A stretch of 57,275 nt of DNA, taken from NCBI RefSeq assembly GCF_900002405.1, contig NZ_LK995525.1, positions 17,968 to 75,242 on the forward strand, in the 5' to 3' direction. Position 1 is the first letter of the stretch. Every line of letters starts with the position of its first letter. Origin of the DNA: Actinomyces succiniciruminis (lineage in GTDB: Bacteria > Actinomycetota > Actinomycetes > Actinomycetales > Actinomycetaceae). A program made the translations under genes and the position numbers. This document shows, in pieces, positions 36,061-47,110 of this stretch. The notes beneath the pieces are model-generated. The model worked only from the letters and a program-made list of their open reading frames with translations. It had not been told where the DNA came from and did no database searches.

Positions 36061-38514
36061 GTGACCGCCACCGCCTCGGACCTCACCCTTCTAGAGGCAG
36101 CCGCCCTCCTCTCGGGAGCCTCCGAGTGGGACTCCCGCGCCCTGCCCCAGCGCGGCATTCCCTCCTTCGTCCTGTCCGACGGGCCGCACGGCGTGCGCCG
36201 CCAGCTCGGCAGCGGTGACCACCTCGGTATCGCCGCTTCCGAGCCCGCCACCTGCTTCCCGACGGCGGCCACGGTCGCCAACTCCTGGGACCCGGAACTG
36301 GCCGAGCAGATGGGCGCCGCGCTCGGACAGGAGGCACTCGCACTCGGCGTGGACGTACTGCTGGGGCCGGGGATGAATATCAAGCGCTCCCCGCTGTGCG
36401 GACGCAACTTCGAGTACTACTCCGAGGACCCCATCCTCGCCGGCCGCATGGCCGCCGGCCTCGTCCGCGGCATCCAGTCCCGGGGCGTGGCCGCCACCCC
36501 GAAGCACTTCGCCGTCAACGGTCAGGAACTGCGCCGCATGGCCTCGGATTCCGTAGTCGACGAGGCCACCATGCGCGAGATCTACCTGACCGCATTCGAG
36601 GTCGTCGTGCGTGAGGCGCACCCGCGCGCGCTGATGAGCTCCTACAACCGGGTCAACGGCACCTACGCCAACGAGCACCCGCAGCTGCTCGCCGAGATCC
36701 TGCGCCGGGAATGGGGCTTTACGGGACTGGTGGTCTCCGACTGGGGCGGCTCCAATGACGCCGCCGCGGCCGCCGCGGCCGGCTCCTCCCTGGAGATGCC
36801 CGCACCGGGGCTGCACTCCGCACGGGAGGTCGTCGCCGCCGTCGAGGAGGGGCGCATCAGCCGTGAGGCCGTCTATGCGCGGGCCGCCGAGGTCATTGCC
36901 ATGGCCACGTCCGCACCCTCGGCCAGGACCGCCCCGGAGGACCGGCCGACCTTCGACGTCGACGCCCACCATGCCCTGGCACGCCGGGTGGCCGAGGAGT
37001 CCATCGTGCTGCTGCGCAACCAGGACGGCATCCTGCCGCTGGCCCCGGGCACACGCGTCGCCGTCATCGGCGACATGGCCTCCACGCCCCGTTACCAGGG
37101 CTCGGGCTCCTCGCAGATCAACCCGACCCGGCTGGAGACCACCCTGGAGGAGATTGCCGGTACCGGTCTGGAGCTGGTCGGCTACGCCCAGGGCTACGAC
37201 CGCCAGGGCAAGCCCGACCAGGCCCTGCTCGACGAGGCGGTCGCCCTGGCCGGGCGGGCGGAGGTGGTACTGGCCTACATCGGGCTGGATGAGCTGTCCG
37301 AATCCGAGGGCCTGGATCGCCCCCACATGCGCCTGCCGCAGGCACAGACCCGGCTGCTTGCCGCCGTCGCCCGTGCCAACCCCAACGTGGTCGCCGTCGT
37401 CTCCGCCGGATCCGCGGTGGAAACCGACTGGGAGGAGCACATCCGGGCCGTGGTCCACACCAGTCTGTCCGGGCAGGCCGGTGCTGGCGCCGCACTGCGG
37501 GTGCTCACCGGCGCGGTCAACCCCTCCGGCCGCCTGGCTGAGACCTACCCGGTGCGCTACGAGGACAACCCCACCTCCGCCTGGTTCCCGGCCACGGGGG
37601 AACTCGCCCTGTACAAGGACGGCCCCTACGTCGGCTACCGCTACTACACCACCACCGGCACGCCCGTGGCCCACCCATTCGGCTTCGGACTGTCCTACTC
37701 CAGCTTCGAGTACTCCGGACTGAGCGTGGACGTGACCGGCGCGCACCTGACGGTCACCAACACCTCCGCCGTCGACGGCACCGAGGTGGTCCAGCTGTAC
37801 GTCACCGCCCCCGACGGCGTGTGGGGGCCGGACCGCGAGCTGAAGGGCTTCGCGAAGGTCCCCGTGGCGGCGGGGGAGACGGCGACAGTGACCATCCCCT
37901 TCGATGACTACACCTTCCGCCGCTACTCGGTGCGCGAGGGGCGCTGGGTGCACCCGGCCGGCACGTGGCGCGTGCGGGTGGGGCGCAACGTCGATGACCT
38001 CCCGCTCGAGGCCCCCTGGGAGGTGGACGGCGACCCGGTCGCCCCGGCCGACCCGGTCCTGGGCCACTACCTGGACGGCACCGTCACCGAGGCCACCGAC
38101 GCCGAGTTCGCTGCGCTGCTGGGACGACCGGTGCCGCAGCCGGAGACATCCGGCCGCATCGGTCTCAACAGCCCCATCTCCGACCTCGCCCACGGCCGCA
38201 GCCGCATCGGCAAGCTGGCCGTCAAGATCCTGGAACGCCAGAAGGCCAAGGCCGACGCCTCCGGCAAACCCGATCTGAACATCCTGTTCATGCTCAACAT
38301 GCCGCTGCGCGCCATGGGCAAGATGACCGGCGGCATGGTGTCCGCCGAGATGGTCGACGGCATCGTCGACTTCGCGGGCGGCCGTGGGCTGCACGGCCTG
38401 CGCACCATCGTGGGTGGTTTCTTCCGCAACCGGCGCCAGGACAAGGCCACTCAGAGACGGCTTGATAGCCCCGCTGACTCCGTAGGGCCCGGGGGATACC
38501 GGTCCGGCCTCTAA
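36061..38514 (+). CDS. GH3 beta-glucosidase, conventional domain order
   Basis: The 817-aa soluble enzyme has no signal peptide, so it is probably cytosolic. It has the TIM barrel first (VLSDGPHGVRRQ, NFEYYSEDPILAGRMAAG, TPKHFAVNGQE) with the nucleophile Asp227 in VVSDWGG, then the sandwich domain (VAEESIVLLRNQDGILPL) and a fibronectin-like domain (HPFGFGLSYSSFEYSG). A C-terminal extension of about 120 residues carries an ILFMLNMPLRAMGKMTGGMV segment. The likely activity is hydrolysis of beta-glucosides or similar imported oligosaccharides. GTG with AAGGAA upstream is the start. Confidence 0.9.
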   Translation: MTATASDLTLLEAAALLSGASEWDSRALPQRGIPSFVLSDGPHGVRRQLGSGDHLGIAASEPATCFPTAATVANSWDPELAEQMGAALGQEALALGVDVLLGPGMNIKRSPLCGRNFEYYSEDPILAGRMAAGLVRGIQSRGVAATPKHFAVNGQELRRMASDSVVDEATMREIYLTAFEVVVREAHPRALMSSYNRVNGTYANEHPQLLAEILRREWGFTGLVVSDWGGSNDAAAAAAAGSSLEMPAPGLHSAREVVAAVEEGRISREAVYARAAEVIAMATSAPSARTAPEDRPTFDVDAHHALARRVAEESIVLLRNQDGILPLAPGTRVAVIGDMASTPRYQGSGSSQINPTRLETTLEEIAGTGLELVGYAQGYDRQGKPDQALLDEAVALAGRAEVVLAYIGLDELSESEGLDRPHMRLPQAQTRLLAAVARANPNVVAVVSAGSAVETDWEEHIRAVVHTSLSGQAGAGAALRVLTGAVNPSGRLAETYPVRYEDNPTSAWFPATGELALYKDGPYVGYRYYTTTGTPVAHPFGFGLSYSSFEYSGLSVDVTGAHLTVTNTSAVDGTEVVQLYVTAPDGVWGPDRELKGFAKVPVAAGETATVTIPFDDYTFRRYSVREGRWVHPAGTWRVRVGRNVDDLPLEAPWEVDGDPVAPADPVLGHYLDGTVTEATDAEFAALLGRPVPQPETSGRIGLNSPISDLAHGRSRIGKLAVKILERQKAKADASGKPDLNILFMLNMPLRAMGKMTGGMVSAEMVDGIVDFAGGRGLHGLRTIVGGFFRNRRQDKATQRRLDSPADSVGPGGYRSGL

Positions 38515-38563
38515 TCCATCCAGTTCCCATCGCTAAAAGAGACAACAGAAACCGAGACCACGC

Positions 38564-39205
38564 ATGAAATCGATCACCGCCTGGTGGCACCGCTTCGAGG
38601 AGCGGCACGAGACCATCGCCCAGTTCATCGTCTTCTTCATCCTGTCCAACGGCGTGACCCTGCTGCAGCTGATCCTGATGCCGGTGTTCCGGTGGATCTT
38701 CGGATTCACCTCGCTCCAGGGCACCACCTTCCAGTTCCTCCCGGTCGGGTCCTCGGGTGGCAGCCCCGTATACCTGTTCGACTACGTGGCCGGCCCCATC
38801 CAGGCCGACGGCTCCGGCGGCGGTCTGGCCTACTTCCTGGCGGTTGAGATCACCCTGCTGATCGCCCAGGTGATCAACTTCTTCGCCCAGCGCTCCATCA
38901 CCTTCAAGTCGAACTCCTCCATCTGGAAGGCGGCCTTCTGGTATGCGCTGGCCTACGTGGTCATCACCATCGTGGCCGCCGCCCTCCAGGTGCTGTACAA
39001 GGAGCCCATCTACTCCTGGTGCAAGGGCACGCTCGGCGCCTCCACCGGTGAGACCGTGGCGGACGTGGTCACCATGATCATCAACGCGGCCATCTCCTTC
39101 TGGGTCTTCTTCCCGATCTTCAAGGTCATCTTCAAGCGCGTGCCCGAGGATGCGGAAGCACAGTCGGAAGCAGACACCCAGGCCGGGGTGCCGTCGGTAC
39201 ACTGA
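38564..39205 (+). CDS. GtrA-like membrane protein
   Basis: The 213-aa product has four membrane segments, with IAQFIVFFILSNGVTLLQL first and the characteristic FFAQRSITFKSN after segment two. This arrangement fits the GtrA family, which helps move lipid-linked sugars across the membrane. A 40-residue loop between segments one and two is unusual. It lies between a GH3 glycosidase and a glycosyltransferase, so a role in cell-surface glycan export is plausible. Confidence 0.8.
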   Translation: MKSITAWWHRFEERHETIAQFIVFFILSNGVTLLQLILMPVFRWIFGFTSLQGTTFQFLPVGSSGGSPVYLFDYVAGPIQADGSGGGLAYFLAVEITLLIAQVINFFAQRSITFKSNSSIWKAAFWYALAYVVITIVAAALQVLYKEPIYSWCKGTLGASTGETVADVVTMIINAAISFWVFFPIFKVIFKRVPEDAEAQSEADTQAGVPSVH

Positions 39206-39325
39206 GCCGGGCACGGTCCGGTAGGGTCATGCACGTCAATCACCAGGAGCGCCTCGGGCGTGGGTCGGGCGACTGCCCGATGACCGCGGTACGCCGGGAC
39301 TCCGTCTAACAAGGAGATCCGCACG

Positions 39326-40414
39326 GTGACCGCTAGCCCGCTAATCACGGTCGTAGTCCCCGCGTATAACGCCGAGGACTGCCTGGGTCGTTGCCTGTCC
39401 AGTCTCGTGGCGGCAGACGATGGGAGCGGCGCCCTGGAGATCATCGTCGTCGACGACGGCGCCACGGACGGAACCGGAGCCCTCGCCGACGCCTACGCCC
39501 AGGCGCACACGGCCATCGAGGTGATCCACCAGGACAACGGAGGCCACGGCGGTGCTATAAACACCGGGGTCGCCGCGTCCCGGGGCACCTGGCTGAAGGT
39601 GTGCGACGCTGATGACGCCATCGATCCCGGTGCCCTGCGCACCCTGCTCGCGGCCCTGCGCTCGTGGCAACGGGAGGGCAACGAGCCGGACCTGGTGGTT
39701 ACCAACTTCGTGTACGTCCGTGAGGGCACGCCCGCCTGGTACCGGCTCAGCCACGGACCCGCCCGCCGGGGCCCGCGGGGGATCAGGCCCGGCCGCCACG
39801 TCGTGCGCTTCCGGGGGCTGCTCCCGAGCGGACGCATTGGCGGCTGGGACGACGTCGGACGCTTCCGCCCCGACCAGTACCTCATGATGCACTCCCTCGC
39901 CTACCGACGGGAGGTGCTGGAGCGCTCCGGGATGCGGCTGCCCGAGCACTGCTTCTACGTGGACAACCTGTTCGCCTTCGAACCGCTGCGCCACGTGCGC
40001 ACGCTGACCTACCTGGACCTGGACCTGTACTACTACACGGTGGGGCGGGCCGGGCAGTCGGTCGCCGACGACGTGATCGTGGCGCGCCTGGACCAGCACG
40101 ACCGGGTGAACGCGCTCATGCTGGAGGCGATGCCCCACGAGGGCGACGTGCCGAAAGCACTGCTGCGCTACCTGGTACACATCTACACCATGAGCGCGGT
40201 GGTGATCACCACCATGGCGCTGCGCTCGGGTACGCCCCGCAATATCGCCATAAAGCAGCAGCTCTGGGAGCGGCTGGATGGCACGCGGCCTGACGTGGCC
40301 CGGCGGGTGCGCGGCTCCGTCATGGGACGGCTGATGACGCTGCCGGGGCGCCCCGGCAACTGGGTGCCGGTGGCCGGTTACCAGGTGGCTCGCCGAGTAT
40401 TGGCCCTGAACTGA
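39326..40414 (+). CDS. Family 2 glycosyltransferase
   Basis: The 362-aa enzyme has the GT2 GT-A fold: the nucleotide-sugar motif TVVVPAYNAEDCLGRCLSSL, EIIVVDDGATDGTG, the QDNGGHGGAINTGV loop, and the metal-binding CDADDAID motif. No membrane segment is evident, so it is cytosolic or peripherally bound. The GTG at 39326 has AAGGAG at good spacing. The GtrA-like gene before it and glf later suggest surface polysaccharide or glycolipid synthesis. The transferred sugar cannot be told from sequence. Confidence 0.9.
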   Translation: MTASPLITVVVPAYNAEDCLGRCLSSLVAADDGSGALEIIVVDDGATDGTGALADAYAQAHTAIEVIHQDNGGHGGAINTGVAASRGTWLKVCDADDAIDPGALRTLLAALRSWQREGNEPDLVVTNFVYVREGTPAWYRLSHGPARRGPRGIRPGRHVVRFRGLLPSGRIGGWDDVGRFRPDQYLMMHSLAYRREVLERSGMRLPEHCFYVDNLFAFEPLRHVRTLTYLDLDLYYYTVGRAGQSVADDVIVARLDQHDRVNALMLEAMPHEGDVPKALLRYLVHIYTMSAVVITTMALRSGTPRNIAIKQQLWERLDGTRPDVARRVRGSVMGRLMTLPGRPGNWVPVAGYQVARRVLALN

Positions 40415-40423
40415 GAACGGGAC

Positions 40424-40471
40424 CGGTGTGGGACTGCCACACCGACCTCGGCGGTAATAACGCCGGTTTTT
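40424..40471 (+). terminator. Double terminator after the glycosyltransferase
   Basis: A perfect stem CGGTGTGG/CCACACCG (40424-40444) is followed by GGCG/CGCC (40450-40464) and a T5 run at 40467-40471. The second hairpin plus T run is a textbook intrinsic terminator. The rest of the gap to 40639 contains no other gene. Confidence 0.8.
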
Positions 40472-40601
40472 CGCTGGTTCGGCCGGACCAGTCGTTGCGG
40501 GCCCGGACTCGTTCTTCTGGGCGTCCAGTCTTTGTGGCCCGGGAGCCTTCCTTGGGGTCGGGAGTGGGGCTTCACCACACCCCAAACACAGAATCACAAC
40601 G

Positions 40602-40658
40602 CCCGACCTCGGCACGTAGCTTCTACCGGTCTCGGTGTGTTACCGACGCCGGTCTCGG
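40602..40658. repeat. Second copy of the 23-bp dispersed repeat
   Basis: One good unit (40613-40635, starting CACGTAGCTT and ending CGGTCTCGG), one diverged unit (40636-40658) and a partial unit (40602-40612) match the pair at trpA. On the minus strand it provides the final Arg codons and TAA of the sensor kinase, just as at trpA. Confidence 0.7.
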
Positions 40659-41977
40659 TGAGGGAGCGCGGTGGGGATCGGCAGCAGTACGCGCAGCATG
40701 AAGGTGCCTTGTGCACTCTCTCCCGCGGTGACCTGCCCGCCGTAGGCCTTGGCGGCCGCGCGAATGGCGCCGAGGCCGTAGCCGTGCGCGCCGCCACTCG
40801 CCCCGGCGCGCCGTGGGGGCTCGTCGTCGGTGGACATGAGTTGCCCGCGCGCCAGCGGATTCTCCACCTCGATCAGTACGAATCCGCGGCGGGCGCGCAC
40901 ATCCACGCGGATCCACCGGTCGGCGTCCCCGCTGCTTGAGACCGCGTCCAGGGCGTTGTCCAGAGCGGTGCCAACCAGCGTGGCCAGGTCCGCGGCGGCC
41001 ATGAAGCCGAGCGCGGCGCCATCGGCGATCGTGGTCATGGTGACGCCGGCCTCCAGACAGACCTGCTCCCGGTCGGTCAGGATCACATCGAGCACGGGGC
41101 TGCCGGTACGCACGAACACCTCGTAGGGGCGCACGGACGCCTCCAGGTCGCCGAGCCGGTCCAGGCGAATCGTGGGGTCCGGCTCTGCGCGCACCGAAGC
41201 GATCATGTGCCGCAGGTCGTGGTACTTGCGGTTGACGATGTCGATGGCCCGCTTGGAGGTCAGGTACTGCTCGTACTGTGAGCGCAGCAGCGCCTCGGTG
41301 CCGGCCAGTTCGAAGGAAGCCCGGTTTTGCAGGTCCACCTCCCGCTGGGCGTACAGGATGATGAATCCGCACAGATCCACGAGTGTGCGGATGTAGAAGA
41401 CCTCGGCTCCCAGGCGCCCGGAGAAGGGGGTGGCCGTGCTGAGGAAACTGAGATTGGACATGGCGAAGGTGATCGCGGCGATTGCCGCCGCCGCGGCCAC
41501 GGTAGCGGTGGTGGGAAAGACCTCGCTGCGGAACCGGGGCCGCTCCAGTAGGTAGACGGCCCCGAGTACGACGCCGTCGACGACGATTGCACAAAGCACG
41601 GCCGGCCGCGTTCCGGCATGCCCGTCGAGGAGGAACACCTCCAGTTGCCACTCGAGGGAGGCCACCATCTCGGCGGCGACGAAGGCTCGCACTACCAGAT
41701 AGGTGGACCGGCGCAGTGAGCCGTTGAGCGCCAGGTGCAGGATGCTCCACATGGCGGCGACCGCCCCCAGCATGCCGGCCAGCCACAGTGAGATCGGAAG
41801 GCGCGCGGCAAGCACCTGGTAGACGCACAGCGCCGGCAGCGCCGCCGTCATCACGGCGGCCCCGCGGCGTCGGGAGTCCTGCGGCCGCCACGTAGCCAGC
41901 ACGTACAGCAGGCATGCGCCCCACTCGGCCAGTGCCGTCCACAGTCGGGGGATGTCTGGCAGCGCCTCCTGAATCAC
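40640..41977 (-). CDS. Sensor histidine kinase with GHKL ATPase, LytTR partner type
   Basis: The 445-aa kinase has about six membrane segments in its first 215 residues, as in AgrC/ComD-like peptide sensors. A coiled region follows, then an H-box KYHDLRHMI and an HATPase domain with NALDAVSSS and HGYGLGAIRAAAKAYGG. The GTG start overlaps the response regulator stop by 4 bases. The C-terminal Arg residues and stop lie in the 23-bp repeat. The ligand is unknown; no peptide gene is evident next to it. Confidence 0.88.
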   Translation of the reverse strand: MIQEALPDIPRLWTALAEWGACLLYVLATWRPQDSRRRGAAVMTAALPALCVYQVLAARLPISLWLAGMLGAVAAMWSILHLALNGSLRRSTYLVVRAFVAAEMVASLEWQLEVFLLDGHAGTRPAVLCAIVVDGVVLGAVYLLERPRFRSEVFPTTATVAAAAAIAAITFAMSNLSFLSTATPFSGRLGAEVFYIRTLVDLCGFIILYAQREVDLQNRASFELAGTEALLRSQYEQYLTSKRAIDIVNRKYHDLRHMIASVRAEPDPTIRLDRLGDLEASVRPYEVFVRTGSPVLDVILTDREQVCLEAGVTMTTIADGAALGFMAAADLATLVGTALDNALDAVSSSGDADRWIRVDVRARRGFVLIEVENPLARGQLMSTDDEPPRRAGASGGAHGYGLGAIRAAAKAYGGQVTAGESAQGTFMLRVLLPIPTALPHRDRRR

Positions 41978-42714
41978 GTAAGAGTCCCGGATACGTGCTC
42001 GGTCAGGGCGCGCATGAACTCCTTCTTGCGGGGACGGGAGATGCGCAGCGCCTCGCCGGTGCTCATAACGGAGTCCTGCTCCCGCACTGCTACCACATGG
42101 CGCAGGTTGACGATGTAACAGGAGTTGGAACGAAAGAAGCCGTGGGGCGCCAGCTGCGGCTGCATTTGCTTGAGTGATCCGGTAAGAGTGATGACACCGT
42201 CGGCCAGGTGCACGTCCAGGCGGTGACCCGAGGACTCCAGGTAGACGATGTCACGCACGTGCACGCGCCGCAGTTCCTGCCCGTCCTTCAGCACGACGCT
42301 GGCGTTGTCCTGCCGGCTCAGTAGCGCCAGGGCGCGGTTCAGCTCGCGGGCCAGGGAGGCGTAGGGGAAGGGCTTAACCAGGTAGCCGAGGGCGGAGACC
42401 TCGTAGCCGTTGATCGCGTACTGCTGTGCGGCGGTGATGAAGATGATGACGACGTCCGGGTCGGTACGACGCACTGCCCGGGCGAGCGCCAGGCCGTCGG
42501 TTCCCTCCATCCGGATATCCAGCATGAGGATGTCGTAGACCGGGCGGAACCCGTCCAGGAGAGTCCGCCCGTCGTCGAACACGGATATTCGCAGTTCCAG
42601 TCCTCGCTCGCGCCCGAAGCGGTCGAGGTAGTCGGACAGGACACGGCGGTGCCGGGCATCGTCTTCAACGACGCCCACGCGGAGTACGGGAATGGGGCTC
42701 GTATTCACTTTCAT
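41974..42714 (-). CDS. LytTR family response regulator
   Basis: The 246-aa regulator has a receiver domain with Asp66 (ILMLDIRMEG) and the VVEDDARH acidic pair. A LytTR DNA-binding domain covers residues about 140-240 (VRDIVYLESSGHRLDVHLADG and FFRSNSCYIVNLRHVVAV). LytTR proteins often control bacteriocin, biofilm or cell-wall genes. No ribosome site is obvious before the ATG. The divergent neighbour is glf, a possible target. Confidence 0.92.
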   Translation of the reverse strand: MKVNTSPIPVLRVGVVEDDARHRRVLSDYLDRFGRERGLELRISVFDDGRTLLDGFRPVYDILMLDIRMEGTDGLALARAVRRTDPDVVIIFITAAQQYAINGYEVSALGYLVKPFPYASLARELNRALALLSRQDNASVVLKDGQELRRVHVRDIVYLESSGHRLDVHLADGVITLTGSLKQMQPQLAPHGFFRSNSCYIVNLRHVVAVREQDSVMSTGEALRISRPRKKEFMRALTEHVSGTLT

Positions 42715-42982
42715 TGGCGGCTGTAGGTGGTGCGTGGATGCTGATACCGGCGCTGGGGCGCGATGGCAGGCGGAATGTCAGGGCCGCGCGTTCTGAGGAG
42801 CGCCGAAAGTAACAGTTAGACCGTGTTAGTGTACCGGCGCTGCGGGGGGACCGCGGTCTCGGCGGAGTCCGCAATCACTGGCGGACACCCACCAGGCCGA
42901 ATGTTCGGCGGGTACCAGTGTCAGGAGTTACTGGCAGGCGATCGGTGAGGCGATCGTTGAGCTACGACGGAGGGCGCTAGCG

Positions 42983-44137
42983 ATGCGGGCGGATCTAGTA
43001 GTGGTCGGTTCGGGGCTCTTCGGTGCCACGGTCGCCCAGCGTGCCGCCGAGGAACTGGGCGTGCACGTGGTCGTGGTCGAGTGCCGCGAGCACGTAGGCG
43101 GGAATGCTTACTCCTACCGGGATGCGGACACCGGCATCGAGGTGCACCGCTACGGCTCACACATCTTCCACACCTCCAACGAGCGGGTCTGGGCCTACGC
43201 CAATCGGTTCACCGCCTTCGACGACTATCGACACCACGTCTACGCCAACCATGCCGGCGAGATCTACCCGCTGCCCATCAACCTGGGCACCATCAACCAG
43301 TTCTTCCGCGCGGCCCTCGGACCGGAGCAGGCCCGGGATCTGCTCGCCCAGCACGCCGCCGAAATCACCGGCGAGCCCGCCAACCTGGAGGAGAAGGCCA
43401 TCAGCCTGATCGGGCGGCCCCTGTACGAGGCCTTCATCCGCGGCTATACCGCCAAGCAGTGGCAGATCGACCCCACCGAGTTGGACGCCGCCATCATCAC
43501 CCGCCTGCCGGTGCGCCTGAACTACAACAACCGCTACTTCTCCGACCGCTACGAGGGCATCCCCGTGGGCGGCTACGGTGCCTGGGTCGAGCGGATGCTC
43601 GATCACCCGCGCATCGCAGTGCGGCTGGGGGAGGACTTCCTGGCAGGCGACGGTCCGCTCGGCCGCGACGCCTGTGTGGGGCGGGTTCCGGTGGTCTACA
43701 CCGGCGCCGTGGACCGCTTCTTCGGTCACCGGCTCGGGGCCCTTACCTGGCGCACCCTCGACTTCGAGACCCGCATCCTGCCCACGGGTGATTACCAGGG
43801 CACCGCGGTCATCAACTACCCCGATGCCGAGGTCCCCTACACGCGCGTGCACGAGTTCCGTCACTACCACCCCGAGCGCTTCCATCCCGACGACGCCACC
43901 GTGATCATGCGGGAGTACTCGCGCATGGCCGGCCCCGACGACGAGCCCTACTACCCGGTGGGGACGCCGACCGACCGCGAACGGCTGAGCCGCTACCAGC
44001 AGTCGGCGGCCGAACTGGAGGCGCAGCGGGTCGTCTTCGGCGGCCGCCTGGGCTCCTACCAGTATCTGGACATGGACCGCACCATCGCGGCCGCTCTGGA
44101 CTGCTTCGAGCGCCGAGTGCGTCCGTGGTTCGGCTGA
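42983..44137 (+). CDS. glf: UDP-galactopyranose mutase
   Basis: Glf converts UDP-galactopyranose to UDP-galactofuranose, the donor for galactofuranose in cell-wall or exopolysaccharide chains. The 384-aa flavoprotein begins with the FAD-binding VVVGSGLFGATVAQRAAEE, and keeps HRYGSHIFHTSNERVW, the substrate region RYFSDRYEGIPVGGYGAW and YLDMDRTI. GGAGGG lies 8 bases before the ATG. The 268-base gap to the LytTR regulator gene should hold both promoters; no clear boxes were identified. Confidence 0.95.
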   Translation: MRADLVVVGSGLFGATVAQRAAEELGVHVVVVECREHVGGNAYSYRDADTGIEVHRYGSHIFHTSNERVWAYANRFTAFDDYRHHVYANHAGEIYPLPINLGTINQFFRAALGPEQARDLLAQHAAEITGEPANLEEKAISLIGRPLYEAFIRGYTAKQWQIDPTELDAAIITRLPVRLNYNNRYFSDRYEGIPVGGYGAWVERMLDHPRIAVRLGEDFLAGDGPLGRDACVGRVPVVYTGAVDRFFGHRLGALTWRTLDFETRILPTGDYQGTAVINYPDAEVPYTRVHEFRHYHPERFHPDDATVIMREYSRMAGPDDEPYYPVGTPTDRERLSRYQQSAAELEAQRVVFGGRLGSYQYLDMDRTIAAALDCFERRVRPWFG

Positions 44138-44282
44138 GTACCCGCCGCACACCACCGCATGTCACATTGACCCGACGCGGGAGGCGGTGATGGTCCGTGG
44201 GAGACTAGACGGCGTTTAAACCGGCGGCACCAGCCGACCGGGCATCCACACTGACCGCAGGAAGAGCCAGGAACCGATTCAC

Positions 44283-46154
<1,872 letters not shown>

Positions 46155-46201
46155 CCGTCGGCGGCAATGCAGTAAGAACACCAGCGGAAGGAGACGGTCC
46201 C

Positions 46202-47110
46202 GTGCCGCAGCAGCATCCACCCCGCTCGCATGCCATCCACGCCCGCGTGCGCTCCTACTCGCGGGCCGGGGGTCGCCTGACCGACTCACAGGCTCGCGCC
46301 TTGGAGCGTTACGGGGACCGCTACGTCATCGACGTGCCCCGCGCTGACGCGATCCGCACCGTCGATCCGGCCTTCCGCCTGGACCCGGCCGCCGCCTTCG
46401 GCCATGTCGGCCAGCTGCGTCCACTGATCGTGGAGGTGGGCTCCGGGGCGGGGGAGGTGATTCTCGCGCATGCCGCCGCCCATCCGGGGGTGGATTACCT
46501 GGCGGTGGAGGCGTGGGAGACGGCGATCGCCAAGCTGGTGGCCGGTGCCGCCAAGGCCGGTCTGCGCAATCTGCGGGTGGTGCCCGCCGACGCGGCCCAA
46601 CTGCTGGCCACTGCCCTGCCGGTGGGCTGCGCCAGCGAGGTTTGGGTGTTCTTCCCGGACCCATGGCGCAAGCCCAGGCACCGCAAGCGGCGCCTGGTCA
46701 CGGCCGCCTTCGCCGACTCCGTGGCCCGGGTACTGCGACCCGGCGGGGTGTGGCGGCTGGCCACCGACTGGGCGGACTACGCCTGGCAGATGCGCGACGT
46801 GCTGGAGGCCGCCTCCGCCCTGCCCGAGGGCCTGGAGGCGGACTGCACCGGCCCCTACTTCCGTTTTCCCGACGCCGGGGCCCGCCCGGACCTGGGCGCC
46901 GACACCGCCGAGGAGGGCAGCCTGGGCAACGGCTTCGACCCCGGCTCCCCGGCCGGCGTGCGTGGCGGCTGGTCGCCGCGCTATCCGGGCCGGGTGCTGA
47001 CCCGATTTGAGGAGAAGGGCATACGTGCCGGCCGCACCATCCGTGACCTGACCGCGGTTCGCACCGGCGAGATATGGGTACCCCTCCGGCGTGAGGCGGT
47101 GGCGCTTTGA
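46202..47110 (+). CDS. trmB: tRNA (guanine-N7-)-methyltransferase
   Basis: TrmB methylates G46 of tRNA with S-adenosylmethionine. The 302-aa product has the SAM loop VEVGSGAGEVILAHA, YLAVEAWETAIAKL, and the hallmark VFFPDPWRKPRHRKRRLV. It is longer than the typical 210-240 residues, with an N-terminal tail and an insert near residues 225-260 rich in Gly, Pro and Asp. GTG with GGAAGGAGA upstream is the start. Its stop overlaps the hemW TTG start. Confidence 0.92.
   Translation: MPQQHPPRSHAIHARVRSYSRAGGRLTDSQARALERYGDRYVIDVPRADAIRTVDPAFRLDPAAAFGHVGQLRPLIVEVGSGAGEVILAHAAAHPGVDYLAVEAWETAIAKLVAGAAKAGLRNLRVVPADAAQLLATALPVGCASEVWVFFPDPWRKPRHRKRRLVTAAFADSVARVLRPGGVWRLATDWADYAWQMRDVLEAASALPEGLEADCTGPYFRFPDAGARPDLGADTAEEGSLGNGFDPGSPAGVRGGWSPRYPGRVLTRFEEKGIRAGRTIRDLTAVRTGEIWVPLRREAVAL

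Noticed and set aside
41974-42714. LytTR pair as quorum-sensing system for the 45-aa peptide
   Set aside because: The loci are about 9 kb apart with core genes between; no evidence links them.
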